A stretch of 32,876 bases of DNA from Phycisphaerales bacterium UBA2402 (GCA_002343715.1 DDSA01000227.1:1-32876), one strand, 5' to 3'; positions 7,642-18,300 are shown, counted from the stretch's first letter. Translations and numbers: made by a program. Notes: generated by a model from the letters alone, not told the origin.

Positions 7642-10107
7642 TCAACGCGGGGACGGGTCATCTACCCGCTCCGCTTCGGCGGGCTCGGGCGGCGTTGTTG
7701 GGATGGACGGCGCGATGGTGGTAACGGATTCGGTTGATTGCACGCTCGCTCCTGCTCGGCGGCTGGCCTCCACGGCCTCGGGTGTTGGCCGCGTGATGTA
7801 GCGGGCGTCCCCCCGGGGCACGGGCATCGAAAGTCGGGCTAGGCCGAGACTGCGCATCGATACGGATTCAAGTCCCGTCAGTGTCACGTCGTCCGGCTGG
7901 TGCGACAGCGTCATGTACAACAGGGCGTATTCGCCCCGGAATACGCGGGCCTCTGCGGCGTCAACGCGGTTCCGCGTGGTGGGCAAAGCGTGGGGAAGAT
8001 CGGCCTGCTGTGTATGAAAACGCTGGGGTGCGCTCCGGCGGGTCTGTTGCTGCTGTTGCCAGTTCCAATACGCGGCGGTGCTGACCCAGGCCCGCTGTGA
8101 TGCGGGAACGGGCCTGCTCGTGCGGAGCAGACGCAGGCCGCCCGGGCCGCGTTCCTCTCCGCCGAAACCCAGAAGATCGCCGCCGATCAGCAACTCCGCA
8201 TCGGTGATGATCGTGTTCTCGTGCACGTTGAACAGCGTGACAGACCAACCATCCTCATGGCGGGCGATTCGCCCGCTCACAGCGGCGGCGTTGAACGTCG
8301 CGGGTGAGAGATCGAGCAACGTTCGGAACGTCCATTGTCCCTGAGTCACCGCACGGGGCATGGCCTGTTTCACTTCGGATTCGTCGAGCAACTCCGTGCG
8401 AATCGGAGCGGCCATTGGGGGGAAGGTCCGCGCCGCGCTGCCCGCATCATGGATGGCGCTCACACCCCGCCACCAGACACCGGGTCGTTTGTCGCCGACC
8501 CCGAGGCTTCCGGGTTTTCCTCCGAAGATGCTGGTGTAGCCCGTGATCGCGCTGCGGACTGGCAGGCCGTCCGGCCCGCACAGGGTCTCAGCGATGGTGA
8601 AACGCGTGGTATGTGTCTCCCCCGAGCGAGCACAGGATGGGGAGAGATACGCCAGCCCCCCGGCCAGACCGATCCAGCCGATCGCGACGAGGCCGGCGAG
8701 GGATCCGAGGCCGCGGCGGCGGGTGATGAGGCCATCGAACGGACCCACGAGAACGACCAGCGCGGCCATGCTCGCGGCGATGAGAAGAAAGACACCCACC
8801 CCGATCGGCTCTGTTCCAGTGATTCGATCGAGCGCCAAGCCGTGAGCGATGTTGGCCGAGTAGTCGTTGTACGGACCGCCCCAGTAGTATTGATCCGGTG
8901 TGCGCAGGCGTGCCGCAGTAGGCAGTGCGAGTTCGAACACCTCTCGCCATAGCATGCGCTGGAGCTGAAGCGATGAGACGGGAGAAACCCGGGTGGGATC
9001 GGCCCCAAGGACGGCGATCAACCCGAACCGGCGTGGCCCGAACGCTCCGATGCTGCGTGGCGATTCGCCATCGAGACTCCAGATCGGTGTCCAGCCTTCC
9101 CGTGCGCCCTCCTGCGTGATCGTCACCGGACGCGCCAGGAGGGTGAAGGGTGGCAGTTCGGTTTGACGCGACAGCGAAGAAAGGCGGGCGAGCTCGGTTG
9201 AAATCGGCGTGACCCGTTCGGGTTCACCCAGTTGAACCATGTCGCCCTCCGGCCCCGGGGGCAGGATGGTCCGCCACGAAGTGCCGGGCGATGAGGCGAT
9301 GATGAGAAGGCGTCCCCCCGCATCCACCCACGTGAGCAGCGCATCCAGGGCACGCCGATCCATGGCGGTGATGTCGTCTGCGTTCATCACCGCCAGGTCC
9401 AGTGATTGGTACGAAACCCAGGTGCGGGGCAGATCCGCGGGCATTCGGCGCGCCGCTTTGGCCCTCTTCCACAACGGCACCTGGTTGTTCGCCGAGCCAG
9501 AAGGCATTCCCCATGTCGTTACCGGGGGTGGAGGGGGCGCGGCTTCGTCCTCATTCTGTGAATCAGTATCTGGATTCGATTCGAGCGACTGATTGTCTGA
9601 GGAGAACGCGATGCGGCCAGCTACATCACCGATCAGGAGTACGCACACCATGGCATCATCGACGGCCGGCATATCCAACTCGCCTTCGCGGGGGATCTGC
9701 CGGTAGCGTTGAATCAACTCGGCGTCCTTGTTCCGCACGATGATGTCCAGCTCATTGCACTGCCGCGGCACGCAGGCGGTCAGCTCGAAGGGGACGGTCT
9801 TGCCCGGGGTGGTGGACACGGGCAGGCTGTACCGGGTGCGTTGGGTGGCGTCCTGCTTGTACTCGATGATGAGTTCGCCCGCGAAGGCCGCATCATCGCT
9901 GGAGAGGTGCACGAACACGGGGCTGAAGCGCTCGGGCACCAAGGTACCGTCCCACCCGAACTCCACCCGGGTGAGTGAAAGCGGGGGAGGATCGCGCTTC
10001 GGCCACCATTGACCAACTGCCAGTCCCGGCAGGATCGCGATGAACGCGAAAGCCAGGCGATACAGCACGATGGAGGTTCGAGAATGGCGGGACATGAAGT
10101 TCGGCAT
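7642..10107 (-). CDS. Large membrane protein of the vWA/ABC cluster, unknown function
   Basis: An 821-residue protein with an N-terminal signal or anchor helix (about 13-32) and two further membrane helices (about 434-455 and 468-488) joined by a cytoplasmic loop with GPFDGLITRRRG. The region 40-140 is beta-rich. Region 145-400 includes an acidic, Pro-rich spacer (175-195) and a Rossmann-like piece with a TWVDAGGRLLIIAS strand, resembling the degenerate amidotransferase-like domains found in vWA-cluster proteins. The C-terminal 330 residues are predicted extracytoplasmic and include a QQQQQ run and polar stretches. No catalytic motif is recognised. The GP-x-D/RRR loop between paired helices is a pattern I associate with membrane proteins next to BatA/DUF58 genes. 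It lies 41 bases after the BatA-type gene and 18 bases before the ABC ATPase, so it probably links the vWA part to the exporter. The start is supported by cluster spacing; its ribosome site is weak. Confidence 0.65.
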   Translation of the reverse strand: MPNFMSRHSRTSIVLYRLAFAFIAILPGLAVGQWWPKRDPPPLSLTRVEFGWDGTLVPERFSPVFVHLSSDDAAFAGELIIEYKQDATQRTRYSLPVSTTPGKTVPFELTACVPRQCNELDIIVRNKDAELIQRYRQIPREGELDMPAVDDAMVCVLLIGDVAGRIAFSSDNQSLESNPDTDSQNEDEAAPPPPPVTTWGMPSGSANNQVPLWKRAKAARRMPADLPRTWVSYQSLDLAVMNADDITAMDRRALDALLTWVDAGGRLLIIASSPGTSWRTILPPGPEGDMVQLGEPERVTPISTELARLSSLSRQTELPPFTLLARPVTITQEGAREGWTPIWSLDGESPRSIGAFGPRRFGLIAVLGADPTRVSPVSSLQLQRMLWREVFELALPTAARLRTPDQYYWGGPYNDYSANIAHGLALDRITGTEPIGVGVFLLIAASMAALVVLVGPFDGLITRRRGLGSLAGLVAIGWIGLAGGLAYLSPSCARSGETHTTRFTIAETLCGPDGLPVRSAITGYTSIFGGKPGSLGVGDKRPGVWWRGVSAIHDAGSAARTFPPMAAPIRTELLDESEVKQAMPRAVTQGQWTFRTLLDLSPATFNAAAVSGRIARHEDGWSVTLFNVHENTIITDAELLIGGDLLGFGGEERGPGGLRLLRTSRPVPASQRAWVSTAAYWNWQQQQQTRRSAPQRFHTQQADLPHALPTTRNRVDAAEARVFRGEYALLYMTLSHQPDDVTLTGLESVSMRSLGLARLSMPVPRGDARYITRPTPEAVEASRRAGASVQSTESVTTIAPSIPTTPPEPAEAERVDDPSPR

Positions 10108-10148
10108 GATCCCAAACTAGGTGCGGAGATTCCGGTTCGTGCCACTCG

Positions 10149-12323
10149 CTAGATGTACACCTTTCGGTTGTAGACGAACCACTCGATCATGATGATGGCC
10201 AACGCCGCGAGGAGCAGGTAGGGCCAGAGCCGCTTGTCGGCGACGGATGAGGATGACGCGGAAGCGGAGGCGACCCGTGAGCCGGTTTCGATGACCTCCA
10301 CCGCGCCGATGTTCGACTCGAAAGGATCGGAAAGATTGGCGGCGTACCCACGGCTGGCAGTGTTGCCGTCCTTCCGGTCGGTTGGTCCGGCGGGTCCGAC
10401 CCACGAGAGTTCATAAATGCCCGTTGAAACCAGCGGACCGAAGGTCACGCGACCGTCGGCTGCCGGAGTCAGTCGTTGGGTTTCTCCCGTCGGCAGTTTC
10501 AGGGTGATCTGCTCGGCCCCGATCGGCAGGCGGTCGCTGAGCACCTGGCCGGGCTGTACGTCCCTGATCGTCGATCCGGCACCGACATCCTCGCCCAGAT
10601 ACTGGATCGCGGAGGACATGAAGACGACGAAACTGACATCGACCGGCCAACTCGATTTATCGATGTTGAAGGGCACGATGAGAGCGTGCACGCCCAGCGA
10701 GCTCGCTTCGATGAGGGCAGGCCCCTCCTGGCTGACGGCGAGTGCGATGGCTCCGCTTCCCGGCTCGAACTCAACCCGGGGACTCTCAAAGAGGCGAAGT
10801 CGGTCGAGCGACACGCTGCGCAGAACGGGGTGGTCGCGCAACCAGTCGACGATGCCCGTGCCGCGGACCTGGCCGGTGACCTTCAAGCCGAGCGATCCGC
10901 CCGGAACCTGTCCCAGGATCAGGTAACTGCCGGGGGGAAGATCGGCTTGCCGGCCGTCCTTGCCGGGAGGCGGCAACCAGTTTTCAAGCACGATCACGTC
11001 GAACTCGCCGAGTTTGCCAAGGCGGACCCAATCGTCAAACTCATCGGTGGCCACTTTGACAAGCCGAGAGAGGGGCTGGCCGCTCAGGGCGATATCGAGG
11101 AAGGAGTTACTCTCGTCGGAGAAGACCACAACGGCGATCTTCTTGGCCGGGGGTACGACGAGGAACGCACGATCGTCCAGTGCAAAGACGTCGTTCTCGA
11201 GTGGTTGGCCGGTGCCGGGTTGACGAAGGCGTACCTGGACCCTCGCCCCCTGGGAGAGTTCCAGTTGGAAGACAACCCCGCCCACTCCCGGGCGCAGCGT
11301 TCGGGGGGGCATCGCGGCGCTCTCGGTGCCGGTGGTCGAGACGGCGTCAGCCTCTTCCGCGCCGGCGCGGGCCGCACCCGCCGCGGAGAGCCGTGGACCT
11401 TCTTCGCTCGCGCCGGCGACGGTGGTGCCTTTGATCATCGCGCTGGTCCCGTCGATCAGGAGTTCCACATCGACGGGCCTCGCCTCGGGCCGGTTGTTCT
11501 CTAAAGAGACGTACACGCCGAGTTTGGCTGGGTTGTCGTACTCGCGGGCGGCGCGCATGCCCACGATGCCGATGTTGGCGCTTTCCGGCCTGCCGATGCG
11601 GTGATACTCCAGCGAATCCTCGGGCGCTGGTTTCGCCTTGATGGCATCGGGGATGCGCCCATCGGAGTACAGGTGCAGGTTGGTCGGCAGCCCCGCCGTG
11701 AGGCCTTCGATCGTGTTCCCCTCGATGACACGCTTGGGCTTGTGCGCGTTGGCGAGGCGGATCGCCTCTTCGAGCCGCGTCGGACCTTCGGTGGGCGTGA
11801 TCGCCTCGATGGCCGCCTTCAAGAGGGCTTTGTCGCTGGTGAACTGCTGGCGCACCTCGGCCGCGGTGTCGAACGAGATCACCATCGCCTCATCGCTCGC
11901 CTCCCGGCCTGACAGCACGCCGCCGTCGCGGAGCGATTCAACGAACGCGATGGCCTGCTTCTTGGCGGTTTCGAGGCGGGGCTGTGGTGAGCCGGAATCC
12001 TGCCCGTCGACGGCGGTCATGCTTCCCGAGCGGTCCAGGAGAATGACATGCCGGTTGCCGGTGATGGTCTGACCTTTGATCTGCGGCTGAGCGAGGGCAA
12101 GGCAGACCCCGCCGAGGATCAGCAGCTGCAGAAAGAGAAGGATGTTCCGCCGGAGTTTCTGGAACGGCGCGTTGGCCTGCAGGTCCTGGATCGCCTTCTT
12201 CCAGAGAAATGTCGATGAAACTTCGAGGTCGCGCCGGCGGAGTTTCAGAAAGTACAGAACGACCAGCGTCGGCACGGCGACGGCGGCCGCGATGATCCCG
12301 ACCATCGGAGTGATCCAGTTCAT
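10149..12323 (-). CDS. BatA-type membrane von Willebrand factor A protein
   Basis: A 724-residue protein. The ATG at 12323 has a strong GGGAGG ribosome site. The N-terminus has the BatA double-membrane pattern: helix 4-26, a basic loop (LKLRRRDLEVSS), and helix 58-78. The vWA domain follows with a complete metal site: D97-x-S99-x-S101 (LLDRSGSM), Thr182 (GPTRLEEA) and Asp221 (YSDG). The middle and C-terminal parts (about 260-690) are beta-rich, with Rossmann-like stretches, and presumably periplasmic. A last helix (about 700-716) is followed by a short basic tail. vWA domains of this type are clients of MoxR ATPases. The gene is 61 bases after DUF58 and 41 bases before the 821-residue membrane protein gene. 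It probably acts as a metal-dependent scaffold in the inner membrane. Confidence 0.85.
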   Translation of the reverse strand: MNWITPMVGIIAAAVAVPTLVVLYFLKLRRRDLEVSSTFLWKKAIQDLQANAPFQKLRRNILLFLQLLILGGVCLALAQPQIKGQTITGNRHVILLDRSGSMTAVDGQDSGSPQPRLETAKKQAIAFVESLRDGGVLSGREASDEAMVISFDTAAEVRQQFTSDKALLKAAIEAITPTEGPTRLEEAIRLANAHKPKRVIEGNTIEGLTAGLPTNLHLYSDGRIPDAIKAKPAPEDSLEYHRIGRPESANIGIVGMRAAREYDNPAKLGVYVSLENNRPEARPVDVELLIDGTSAMIKGTTVAGASEEGPRLSAAGAARAGAEEADAVSTTGTESAAMPPRTLRPGVGGVVFQLELSQGARVQVRLRQPGTGQPLENDVFALDDRAFLVVPPAKKIAVVVFSDESNSFLDIALSGQPLSRLVKVATDEFDDWVRLGKLGEFDVIVLENWLPPPGKDGRQADLPPGSYLILGQVPGGSLGLKVTGQVRGTGIVDWLRDHPVLRSVSLDRLRLFESPRVEFEPGSGAIALAVSQEGPALIEASSLGVHALIVPFNIDKSSWPVDVSFVVFMSSAIQYLGEDVGAGSTIRDVQPGQVLSDRLPIGAEQITLKLPTGETQRLTPAADGRVTFGPLVSTGIYELSWVGPAGPTDRKDGNTASRGYAANLSDPFESNIGAVEVIETGSRVASASASSSSVADKRLWPYLLLAALAIIMIEWFVYNRKVYI

Positions 12324-12384
12324 GCGTGCCTCCCGTGAACTGAACAGCGGACGCGGGTGTTCGATCGTGCTGAGCCTCGGCCCT

Positions 12385-13299
12385 TCATCGCACCACCCCC
12401 CGTTTGCGGAGATAATCGAGCACGAGCACATCGATGGGCGTGTCGCTGCGGACGGTCAGGAAGTTCATCTCCCGGCGGGCGCAGAAGTTCTGAAGGGTCG
12501 CGCAGTAGGCGGCGAGGTTGGCCTTGTACCGCTTGAGCAAGGGGGCGGCGACGGTGATCTCGGCCAGGTCGCCGTCTTCGACATCTTTCAGCCGCAGGTC
12601 GCCGGTGAGTGGCGGGTCGATCTCCTGCGGGCTGAGGACTTGAACGACGAAGACGTCGTAGCCGCGGCCTACCAGCAATCTCAGACCCTGCTCGAACCCC
12701 TCTTTGAAGAAGTAGTCGGAGAAGACGAGCATGACGCCCTTGCCGCGGCGGGACATGACGATGCGTTCGGCGGACTCTTTGAACGAGAACGATCCGGAAG
12801 GCTCGATGGAGCAGATGAAGCGGGCGAGGTCGTGGGTGCGGCGGCGGCCGCGGAGATCGCGGATGTGGTTGGGGCCGATGCCGCCCATGACGCTGGCGGC
12901 GACGCGGTTGAGATTCACAAGGCCGACGTAGCCGAGTGCCATCGCGGCTTTCTGCATGAAGAGGAACTTGCTCGGCTCGCCGCAATCGGCGGAGGCGCTG
13001 GCGTCGATGACGATGTGCAGCGACAGGTCTTCCTCTTCGAGGAAGAGTTTCATGAACAGGCTATCGAGACGGGCAAAGATGTTCCAGTCGATGTGCCGCA
13101 GATCGTCACCGGAAACGTACGCGCGGTGGTCCGCGAACTCGACGGACTCTCCCCGCTTCTTGCTTCGGCGTTCACCCTTCAACTTGCCGAAAAAGACCTT
13201 GCGGCTGGTGAGGTCGAGCGGTCCGAGTTTGGAGATCAGCGATCCGTCGATGAGGTCCTCGACGGCTTTGGGTCGGGTTGGAGTCGGGGTGCGCAGCAT
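12385..13299 (-). CDS. DUF58 family protein
   Basis: A 304-residue protein with the DUF58 core: RGESVEFADHRAYVSGDD at 49-66, then LRHIDWNIFAR at 67-77. It ends in a vWA-like half with D99-x-S101-x-S103 (IDASAS), the start of a metal-binding site. There is no signal peptide or membrane helix, so this is a soluble cytoplasmic form; many DUF58 proteins have two N-terminal helices. DUF58 genes almost always sit beside moxR. Here two lipoprotein genes separate them, and the stop of the nearer lipoprotein gene is three bases upstream of this ATG, which suggests coupled translation. No ribosome site is visible, in line with coupling. The protein probably forms a complex with the MoxR ATPase and the membrane vWA proteins. 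Confidence 0.9.
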   Translation of the reverse strand: MLRTPTPTRPKAVEDLIDGSLISKLGPLDLTSRKVFFGKLKGERRSKKRGESVEFADHRAYVSGDDLRHIDWNIFARLDSLFMKLFLEEEDLSLHIVIDASASADCGEPSKFLFMQKAAMALGYVGLVNLNRVAASVMGGIGPNHIRDLRGRRRTHDLARFICSIEPSGSFSFKESAERIVMSRRGKGVMLVFSDYFFKEGFEQGLRLLVGRGYDVFVVQVLSPQEIDPPLTGDLRLKDVEDGDLAEITVAAPLLKRYKANLAAYCATLQNFCARREMNFLTVRSDTPIDVLVLDYLRKRGVVR

Positions 13300-13302
13300 A
13301 GT

Positions 13303-13662
13303 TCAGGGTGCCATGATTCCCTTGCGGACGGTGTACCGTGTCATTCGCTCGTCCGCATCAAAGTACAACTCGAATCGCGCGTAGACCGCGACAAAGAGCA
13401 GCGGATGTCCGTGGGTTGTACTGCCCGCCAGCACGACGGGTTCCGACTCGGTGGCGGGGGGGCGAATGCCAGTGAACTGAGCACCCTCGCAGCCGAGGGC
13501 GACCAGCCGTTTTTTCGCTTCCGGCGCGGGGGTTCCAACGGGGAATCGGGATTCGATCGTCCGCCGGAGTTCCGCTTCGGAATGACGCGACGAGAGCGGG
13601 CTGCAACCCGCCGCCAGCAGGCCGAAAAACAGAGCACCGGGGATGACGAATACCGAGGGCAT
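13303..13662 (-). CDS. Small lipoprotein, possibly BamE/SmpA-like
   Basis: A 119-residue protein with a lipoprotein signal: hydrophobic residues 3-18 and lipobox LAAGC with Cys20. The mature part has a helix followed by a FPVGTPAPEAKKRLVALGC stretch and then beta strands (RFELYFDADERMTRYTVRKG). This helix-turn-beta plan, with a Gly-Thr after a helix start and an aromatic/charged strand near the end, resembles the small SmpA/BamE fold. The match is weak and only a pattern. It is 18 bases after the other lipoprotein gene and three bases before DUF58. It is likely anchored in the outer or inner membrane facing the periplasm. Function unknown. Confidence 0.7.
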   Translation of the reverse strand: MPSVFVIPGALFFGLLAAGCSPLSSRHSEAELRRTIESRFPVGTPAPEAKKRLVALGCEGAQFTGIRPPATESEPVVLAGSTTHGHPLLFVAVYARFELYFDADERMTRYTVRKGIMAP

Positions 13663-13680
13663 CGGGTCTTGGGTGAGGTG

Positions 13681-14166
13681 TCAGTCGTTGGAGAACTGCA
13701 GCGGGTCCAGCGGTGGAGGAGGTGGAGACGGCAACGCCTGGAAGGGTGCGGCGGGAGTTCGTTTGGGGGGGTTGAGCGGGTAGGAGCCGACGTACCTCAC
13801 GCCGTCGTGGAAGAGAAACGTGCGGCTCAGGTGCGTCCCATCGTCGAAGACGAAACTCATGTCCACCCAGTTGATCCAGCCTTCCTGATTGCCGGGCCAA
13901 AATCCTCCGGGCGGGAAGAGGCGGACGAACTGCACGGGCGGCCGGTCTCCCTCGGCGCTGTACCACAGGCGGAAGTCCTTTGAAACGTTGAGATCATCCA
14001 GCCCGGCGTTGACCTGCTCGCGGGTCATCCCGTTCTGAATGACCGGCGCCAGTGCCGCACGGATGTACGCGTCGGACTTGTTGGCGTTGATCTTCGGCGT
14101 AGGGGTGCACGCGATCAAAGCGATGGATGGAGACAGGACGGCGGCGAGAGTTCGGATGTGTGTCAT
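13681..14166 (-). CDS. Lipoprotein, possibly BamE/SmpA-like
   Basis: A 161-residue protein with a lipoprotein signal peptide (lipobox LIAC, Cys20). After a short linker comes a helix and the phrase VIQNGMTREQVNAGL (43-57), close to the G-M-T-x-x-Q-V motif of SmpA/OmlA (BamE) lipoproteins, followed by beta strands with aromatic residues. The C-terminal 25 residues are Pro-rich and look disordered. The ATG is only three bases after the MoxR stop. It is probably a periplasm-facing partner of the vWA proteins. The BamE resemblance is inferred from one motif, so a fold prediction would decide it. Confidence 0.7.
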   Translation of the reverse strand: MTHIRTLAAVLSPSIALIACTPTPKINANKSDAYIRAALAPVIQNGMTREQVNAGLDDLNVSKDFRLWYSAEGDRPPVQFVRLFPPGGFWPGNQEGWINWVDMSFVFDDGTHLSRTFLFHDGVRYVGSYPLNPPKRTPAAPFQALPSPPPPPLDPLQFSND

Positions 14167-14169
14167 GGA

Positions 14170-15219
14170 TCAAACTCGCATCGGATCCGTAGGTGTGAGC
14201 TTGAGGATCTGCTCGACGATCTGGTCTGAATCGATCTTGTCGGCCTCGGCCTCGAAGTTCATCAGCACGCGGTGACGCAGGCACATGGGCGCCACGAACT
14301 TGATGTCGGCGAAACTGACGTGGTAGCGACCATCGACCAGCGCCCGGACCTTGCCCGCGAGCATCAGGGCCTGGGCGCCGCGGGGGCTGGCGCCGCAGCG
14401 CACATATTTGTTCGTAGGCCCCGCGCTGCCGCCCGCGGCCGTGCTGGTGCCGGGGTGGGTCGCCAGTACGAGCCGGGCGACGTACTCCTTGACGTGCGGG
14501 GCGACGATGACGCCCCGAACCAGGTTCTGCATGTCGAGAATCGAGGGGCCGTCCAGGACCTTGTCGGCCTCGGGCTGCGCGGTCGCCGTCGTGCGATCGA
14601 GGATGGTCATCAGGTCGTCGAGTTGGCTGTAGCCGACGACGATCTTGAAGATAAAGCGGTCGAGTTGGGCTTCGGGGAGGGGGTAGGTGCCCTCCTGCTC
14701 GATGGGGTTCTGTGTGGCGAGGACGATGAACGGCTTGTTGAGTTTGTAACTCACGCCGGCGACGGTCACGCTGCGCTCCTGCATCGCTTCGAGCAGGGCG
14801 GATTGAGTCTTGGGCGTGGCCCGGTTGATCTCATCGGCCAGGACAACCTGGGCGAAGATGGGGCCGCGCTGGAACTCGAACTTGCGGCGTCCGGTCTCCG
14901 GGTCTTCCATGACGATGTTGGTGCCGATCACATCGGCGGGCATGAGGTCGGGGGTGAACTGGATGCGGCTGAAGGGCAGGCTCAGCGTTTGGGCGAGCGT
15001 GCGCACCAGGAGCGTCTTGCCCAGGCCGGGCACGCCTTCGAGCAGCACGTTGCCGCCGGCGAAGAGGCTGGTGAGCACGGCATCGACCACATCGGAGTGG
15101 CCCACGATCACCTTGCCCACTTCGGTCTTGAGGCGCGCGAAGGTGGCGCGAAACTTATCGCACTGTTCCTTTACTTCGGCGGGGGTCTGAAGTTCCGGTG
15201 CTTTGGTTGCGGTGGCCAT
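14170..15219 (-). CDS. MoxR family AAA+ ATPase
   Basis: A 349-residue AAA+ protein of the MoxR branch, which act as ATP-driven chaperones that insert metal or assemble vWA-domain proteins. Walker A GVPGLGKT is at 62-69, Walker B VVLADEIN at 125-132, sensor 1 ATQNP at 168-172, and EAQLDRF with the likely arginine finger at 183-189. The C-terminal part has the lid domain. The ATG has an AGGAAC ribosome site. It lies 91 bases after the 1021-residue vWA protein gene and three bases before a lipoprotein gene. It is the expected ATPase of this cluster, acting in the cytoplasm on the DUF58 and vWA neighbours. Confidence 0.95.
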   Translation of the reverse strand: MATATKAPELQTPAEVKEQCDKFRATFARLKTEVGKVIVGHSDVVDAVLTSLFAGGNVLLEGVPGLGKTLLVRTLAQTLSLPFSRIQFTPDLMPADVIGTNIVMEDPETGRRKFEFQRGPIFAQVVLADEINRATPKTQSALLEAMQERSVTVAGVSYKLNKPFIVLATQNPIEQEGTYPLPEAQLDRFIFKIVVGYSQLDDLMTILDRTTATAQPEADKVLDGPSILDMQNLVRGVIVAPHVKEYVARLVLATHPGTSTAAGGSAGPTNKYVRCGASPRGAQALMLAGKVRALVDGRYHVSFADIKFVAPMCLRHRVLMNFEAEADKIDSDQIVEQILKLTPTDPMRV

Positions 15220-15309
15220 ACGGGTGTTCCTGAAAGCTGACTGTCGGTTCCGTGATGTCTGGTCTCTTGTGGCTGATGCCCGAACTCTTCGGTTGATCCC
15301 GTCGCTGAG

Positions 15310-18300
15310 TTACTCCTCCATCTCTTCCCTCGCCTTCTTCTTGGCCTTCAAGAGGCGGCCCATCCCTTCGTCCGGTGCGGCCTTGGGAGCGTCGGTGGGC
15401 CGGGGTTTGGGCTTGACGGGTTCAGGCTTTGCATCGGCCCCACCAAGGATGACCGAGCCGGACTGGGCCTTCTTCAGGGCTTCGGGTGAGGCCTCGAACT
15501 TTGCCTTGGCCGTGTCCTGAGCGGTTTTCACTGCGGCCCGGGCCTGGTTCTCGAGTTCCGCGGCGGAGATGTCGCCGGCACCCCGCTTGGCAATTTGCGC
15601 CTTGGCCGCCTCTCGTGCCGCCCGCAGACCGCCCATTTGCTGCCCGGCGGCGGAGGTGGATCTTCCGAACGCGGCCTTGGCGGCCCGGAACATCGCGGGC
15701 AGATCGATCCGTACCCGCCGTACTCCCACATCGAGCAGGAACAAACCCGCCCCGATCACCGCGATGATCAGCCACATCGGGCGGGTCGCGACGGGCAGTT
15801 TCAGACCGTCACGGCTCCACGGTTCGTCCTGGTCGGGGTTCATGGTGAGCACCCGTCCGCCGGTCATCGCGGCGACCTGCGTCAGCAGGGGGGTGTTGTC
15901 TTCCATGCTGCGATACTCGTCGGCGAAGGGGCGGGTGATGGCGGCCTGCACGCTCCCTTCCAGCACGCCCCCCTGCACATTGTCATCGGGGGCCACGTAG
16001 CGAAGACTCAGCACGTAACTGCCGCTCTTGTCGGTCGGAACCACACCCTGATAACGTCCGGGACCGACCTGCTTGAGATCAACATCCACGCCTTGCCCGT
16101 CGGGCAGGGCGAGGCGACCTTTGAAGTTCGCGAAGTTGAGGCGCTCGCCCGTGGAGTCGAGGGCTTCGACCGTCACGAGGGTTGAGTCTCCCTTGTTCTC
16201 GGTCAGGACGCGGACGTTGGCGGAGCCGCCCGGTCGCATGACCCAGCGGGTGTTCTGTTCCCAGAAGGCCTTGAAGTTGGGCCATTCGATCCACGCCTTG
16301 TTCCAGCGGTTGGAGGCGTCGGTTGTGAAAGCCAGCACCTTGCCCAGGCCGTACTGCCACTGGGCCATGATCGGGTCGCCTTCCTTGCCCTTCATTGATA
16401 CCAGAGCCAGCCCCTCGCGTTCTGCGGTGACAACGTAGCCGCCGATGGGGGGCACGCTGGTGATGCCGCGGAGGGAATCGGATAAGCCGGGCGTGAAAGC
16501 AGGGACGAAGGGTGTGCCCTCCCACAGGAGGCTGCGTCGGACGGTCTGTGCCTCCTTGATGAAGATCTGGGGAACGCTGGCGAGGGCCTGCTGGGTGTTC
16601 ACTTCATAGTGCCGCCCTTTGGTGTAGTTGCTGATGTACTTCATGCGGCTGGTGTCGCTGCCGCCGTGGGGAAAGACGCCCACGGTGCTGATCGTGATCC
16701 TCGCTTCGAGGAACTTGTCGAGCAGCGAGGCCGGGGGCACCTGCGGGTCGCCGTCGGAGATCATGATGACGTGCTTCTGCCCCGCATCCGCCGCCCGCAG
16801 CGCGTCGTAGGCGAGTTGCAGGTTGGGGGTGAAGTCCGGCATGTCGCCGAAGGTGAGATTGTTGATCGCACGTTTGGCGCGGGAGCCGTCGCCGACGGGG
16901 GAGAGTTCGTGGACCCAGTGGGCCATGCCCATCGAGCCGTACTCGACGATCCCGACCATGTCGAGCCGGGAGAGTGAGTTCACCGCGGCTTCGCAGACCT
17001 TCTTGCCGTAGAAGTTTCCCTCGGGCATCTCGCACGAGTGCATGACCAGCGCCAGTGCGCCCTTGGGCATCTGCCGCTTGCTGGGGATATCGAGGTTGAC
17101 GGGCAGGGCGTCTTCGAGCGGCGAGCCGATCCAGCCCCCGGCCCCGAAGGAGTTCGGCCCGCCGATCATGATCAGGCCGCCGCCCGTATCGTGCACGTAC
17201 TGACGCAGTTCTTCCTGCTGCTGCTGGCTGTAGCCGTAGGCCGACTGGTCCATGAGGATGATGGCGTCGAAGGCGTTCATCTCGGTCAGCGAAGTCGGTG
17301 CCAGCTCGCTGGGCCTGACCTCCACACGGAGGTTCGCACGGCGGAGCGCATCGACCAGATGATCGGGCACGGTCTGACCGTCGGCCAGGACCAGCACCTT
17401 GCCCTCGCCGGTGACGAAGGTGACAGCGAGGGCTTCGTTGTTGGCGAGGATGGTGTCTCCGACGGGAACACCTCCGACCTCGTCGGGTACGAAGTTCACC
17501 TTGAACTTCTGCGGCCCGGACTTCAGGCTGGCGACGGGCACGCTCAGTACATTCAACCCTTCCTTGAGCGCGACGGGCACGCTCACCCCCGGCAGATCGG
17601 GATCGAGGTCCAACGCCTCACCGTTCATCAATACCGACAACCTTCCGCTGGCGGGTTTGATGGCCTTGAGCACGATGCGGAGATTGACGTTCTCGCCTTC
17701 GCGGGCCTGGGCGGGAGTCACCAGCCGGTCCACCAGGACTTCGTTCGTGTACTTGTACTGAAGGGGGAGCACGTCGATCGGAACGCCCATCGCACGCGCC
17801 GCCTCTGCCGCCTGCAACAGGCTGCCGATGGTTTCGTTGCCGTCCGTGGCGAGCAGGAGCCGGTTCGCCGCATCCTTGGGCATGACAGCCAGACCCAGGC
17901 GGAGGGCCGCGGCGAGGTTGGTGCCGTCGGTGGCGCCCACGTGTTGCCGTTCGAGAGAGCGGTTCAATCGCTGCGGCAACGATTGCACGAAGGCGTCCTT
18001 GCCCGCGGTGACAACACCCAGGCGGTCTTCGGGTTTCTGCGACACCGCCGCGGCGCGCTCGATGTAGGCCTCGACCTCTCGCTGTTTGGCGGTCGGGACC
18101 GATTCGCTCGCGTCGAGAATCACGGTGACGGCGACATCCTTCGATTCCATCCGCCACTGCGGCTCGGCGAGCGCCCCGGCGAGAAGGCCGATCACCACCA
18201 GCCGCACCGCCAACGCCACCCAGCGTGTCATTGTGCCCAGGCCGGACAGACTCCGACGGGCGATCCACACCGACAGCAGACCGAGGAACGGGATGAGCAG

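Noticed and set aside
12142..13983. 613-codon plus-strand open frame
   Set aside because: It runs antisense across DUF58 and the BatA-type and lipoprotein genes, all with clear motifs. Composition looks like a shadow.
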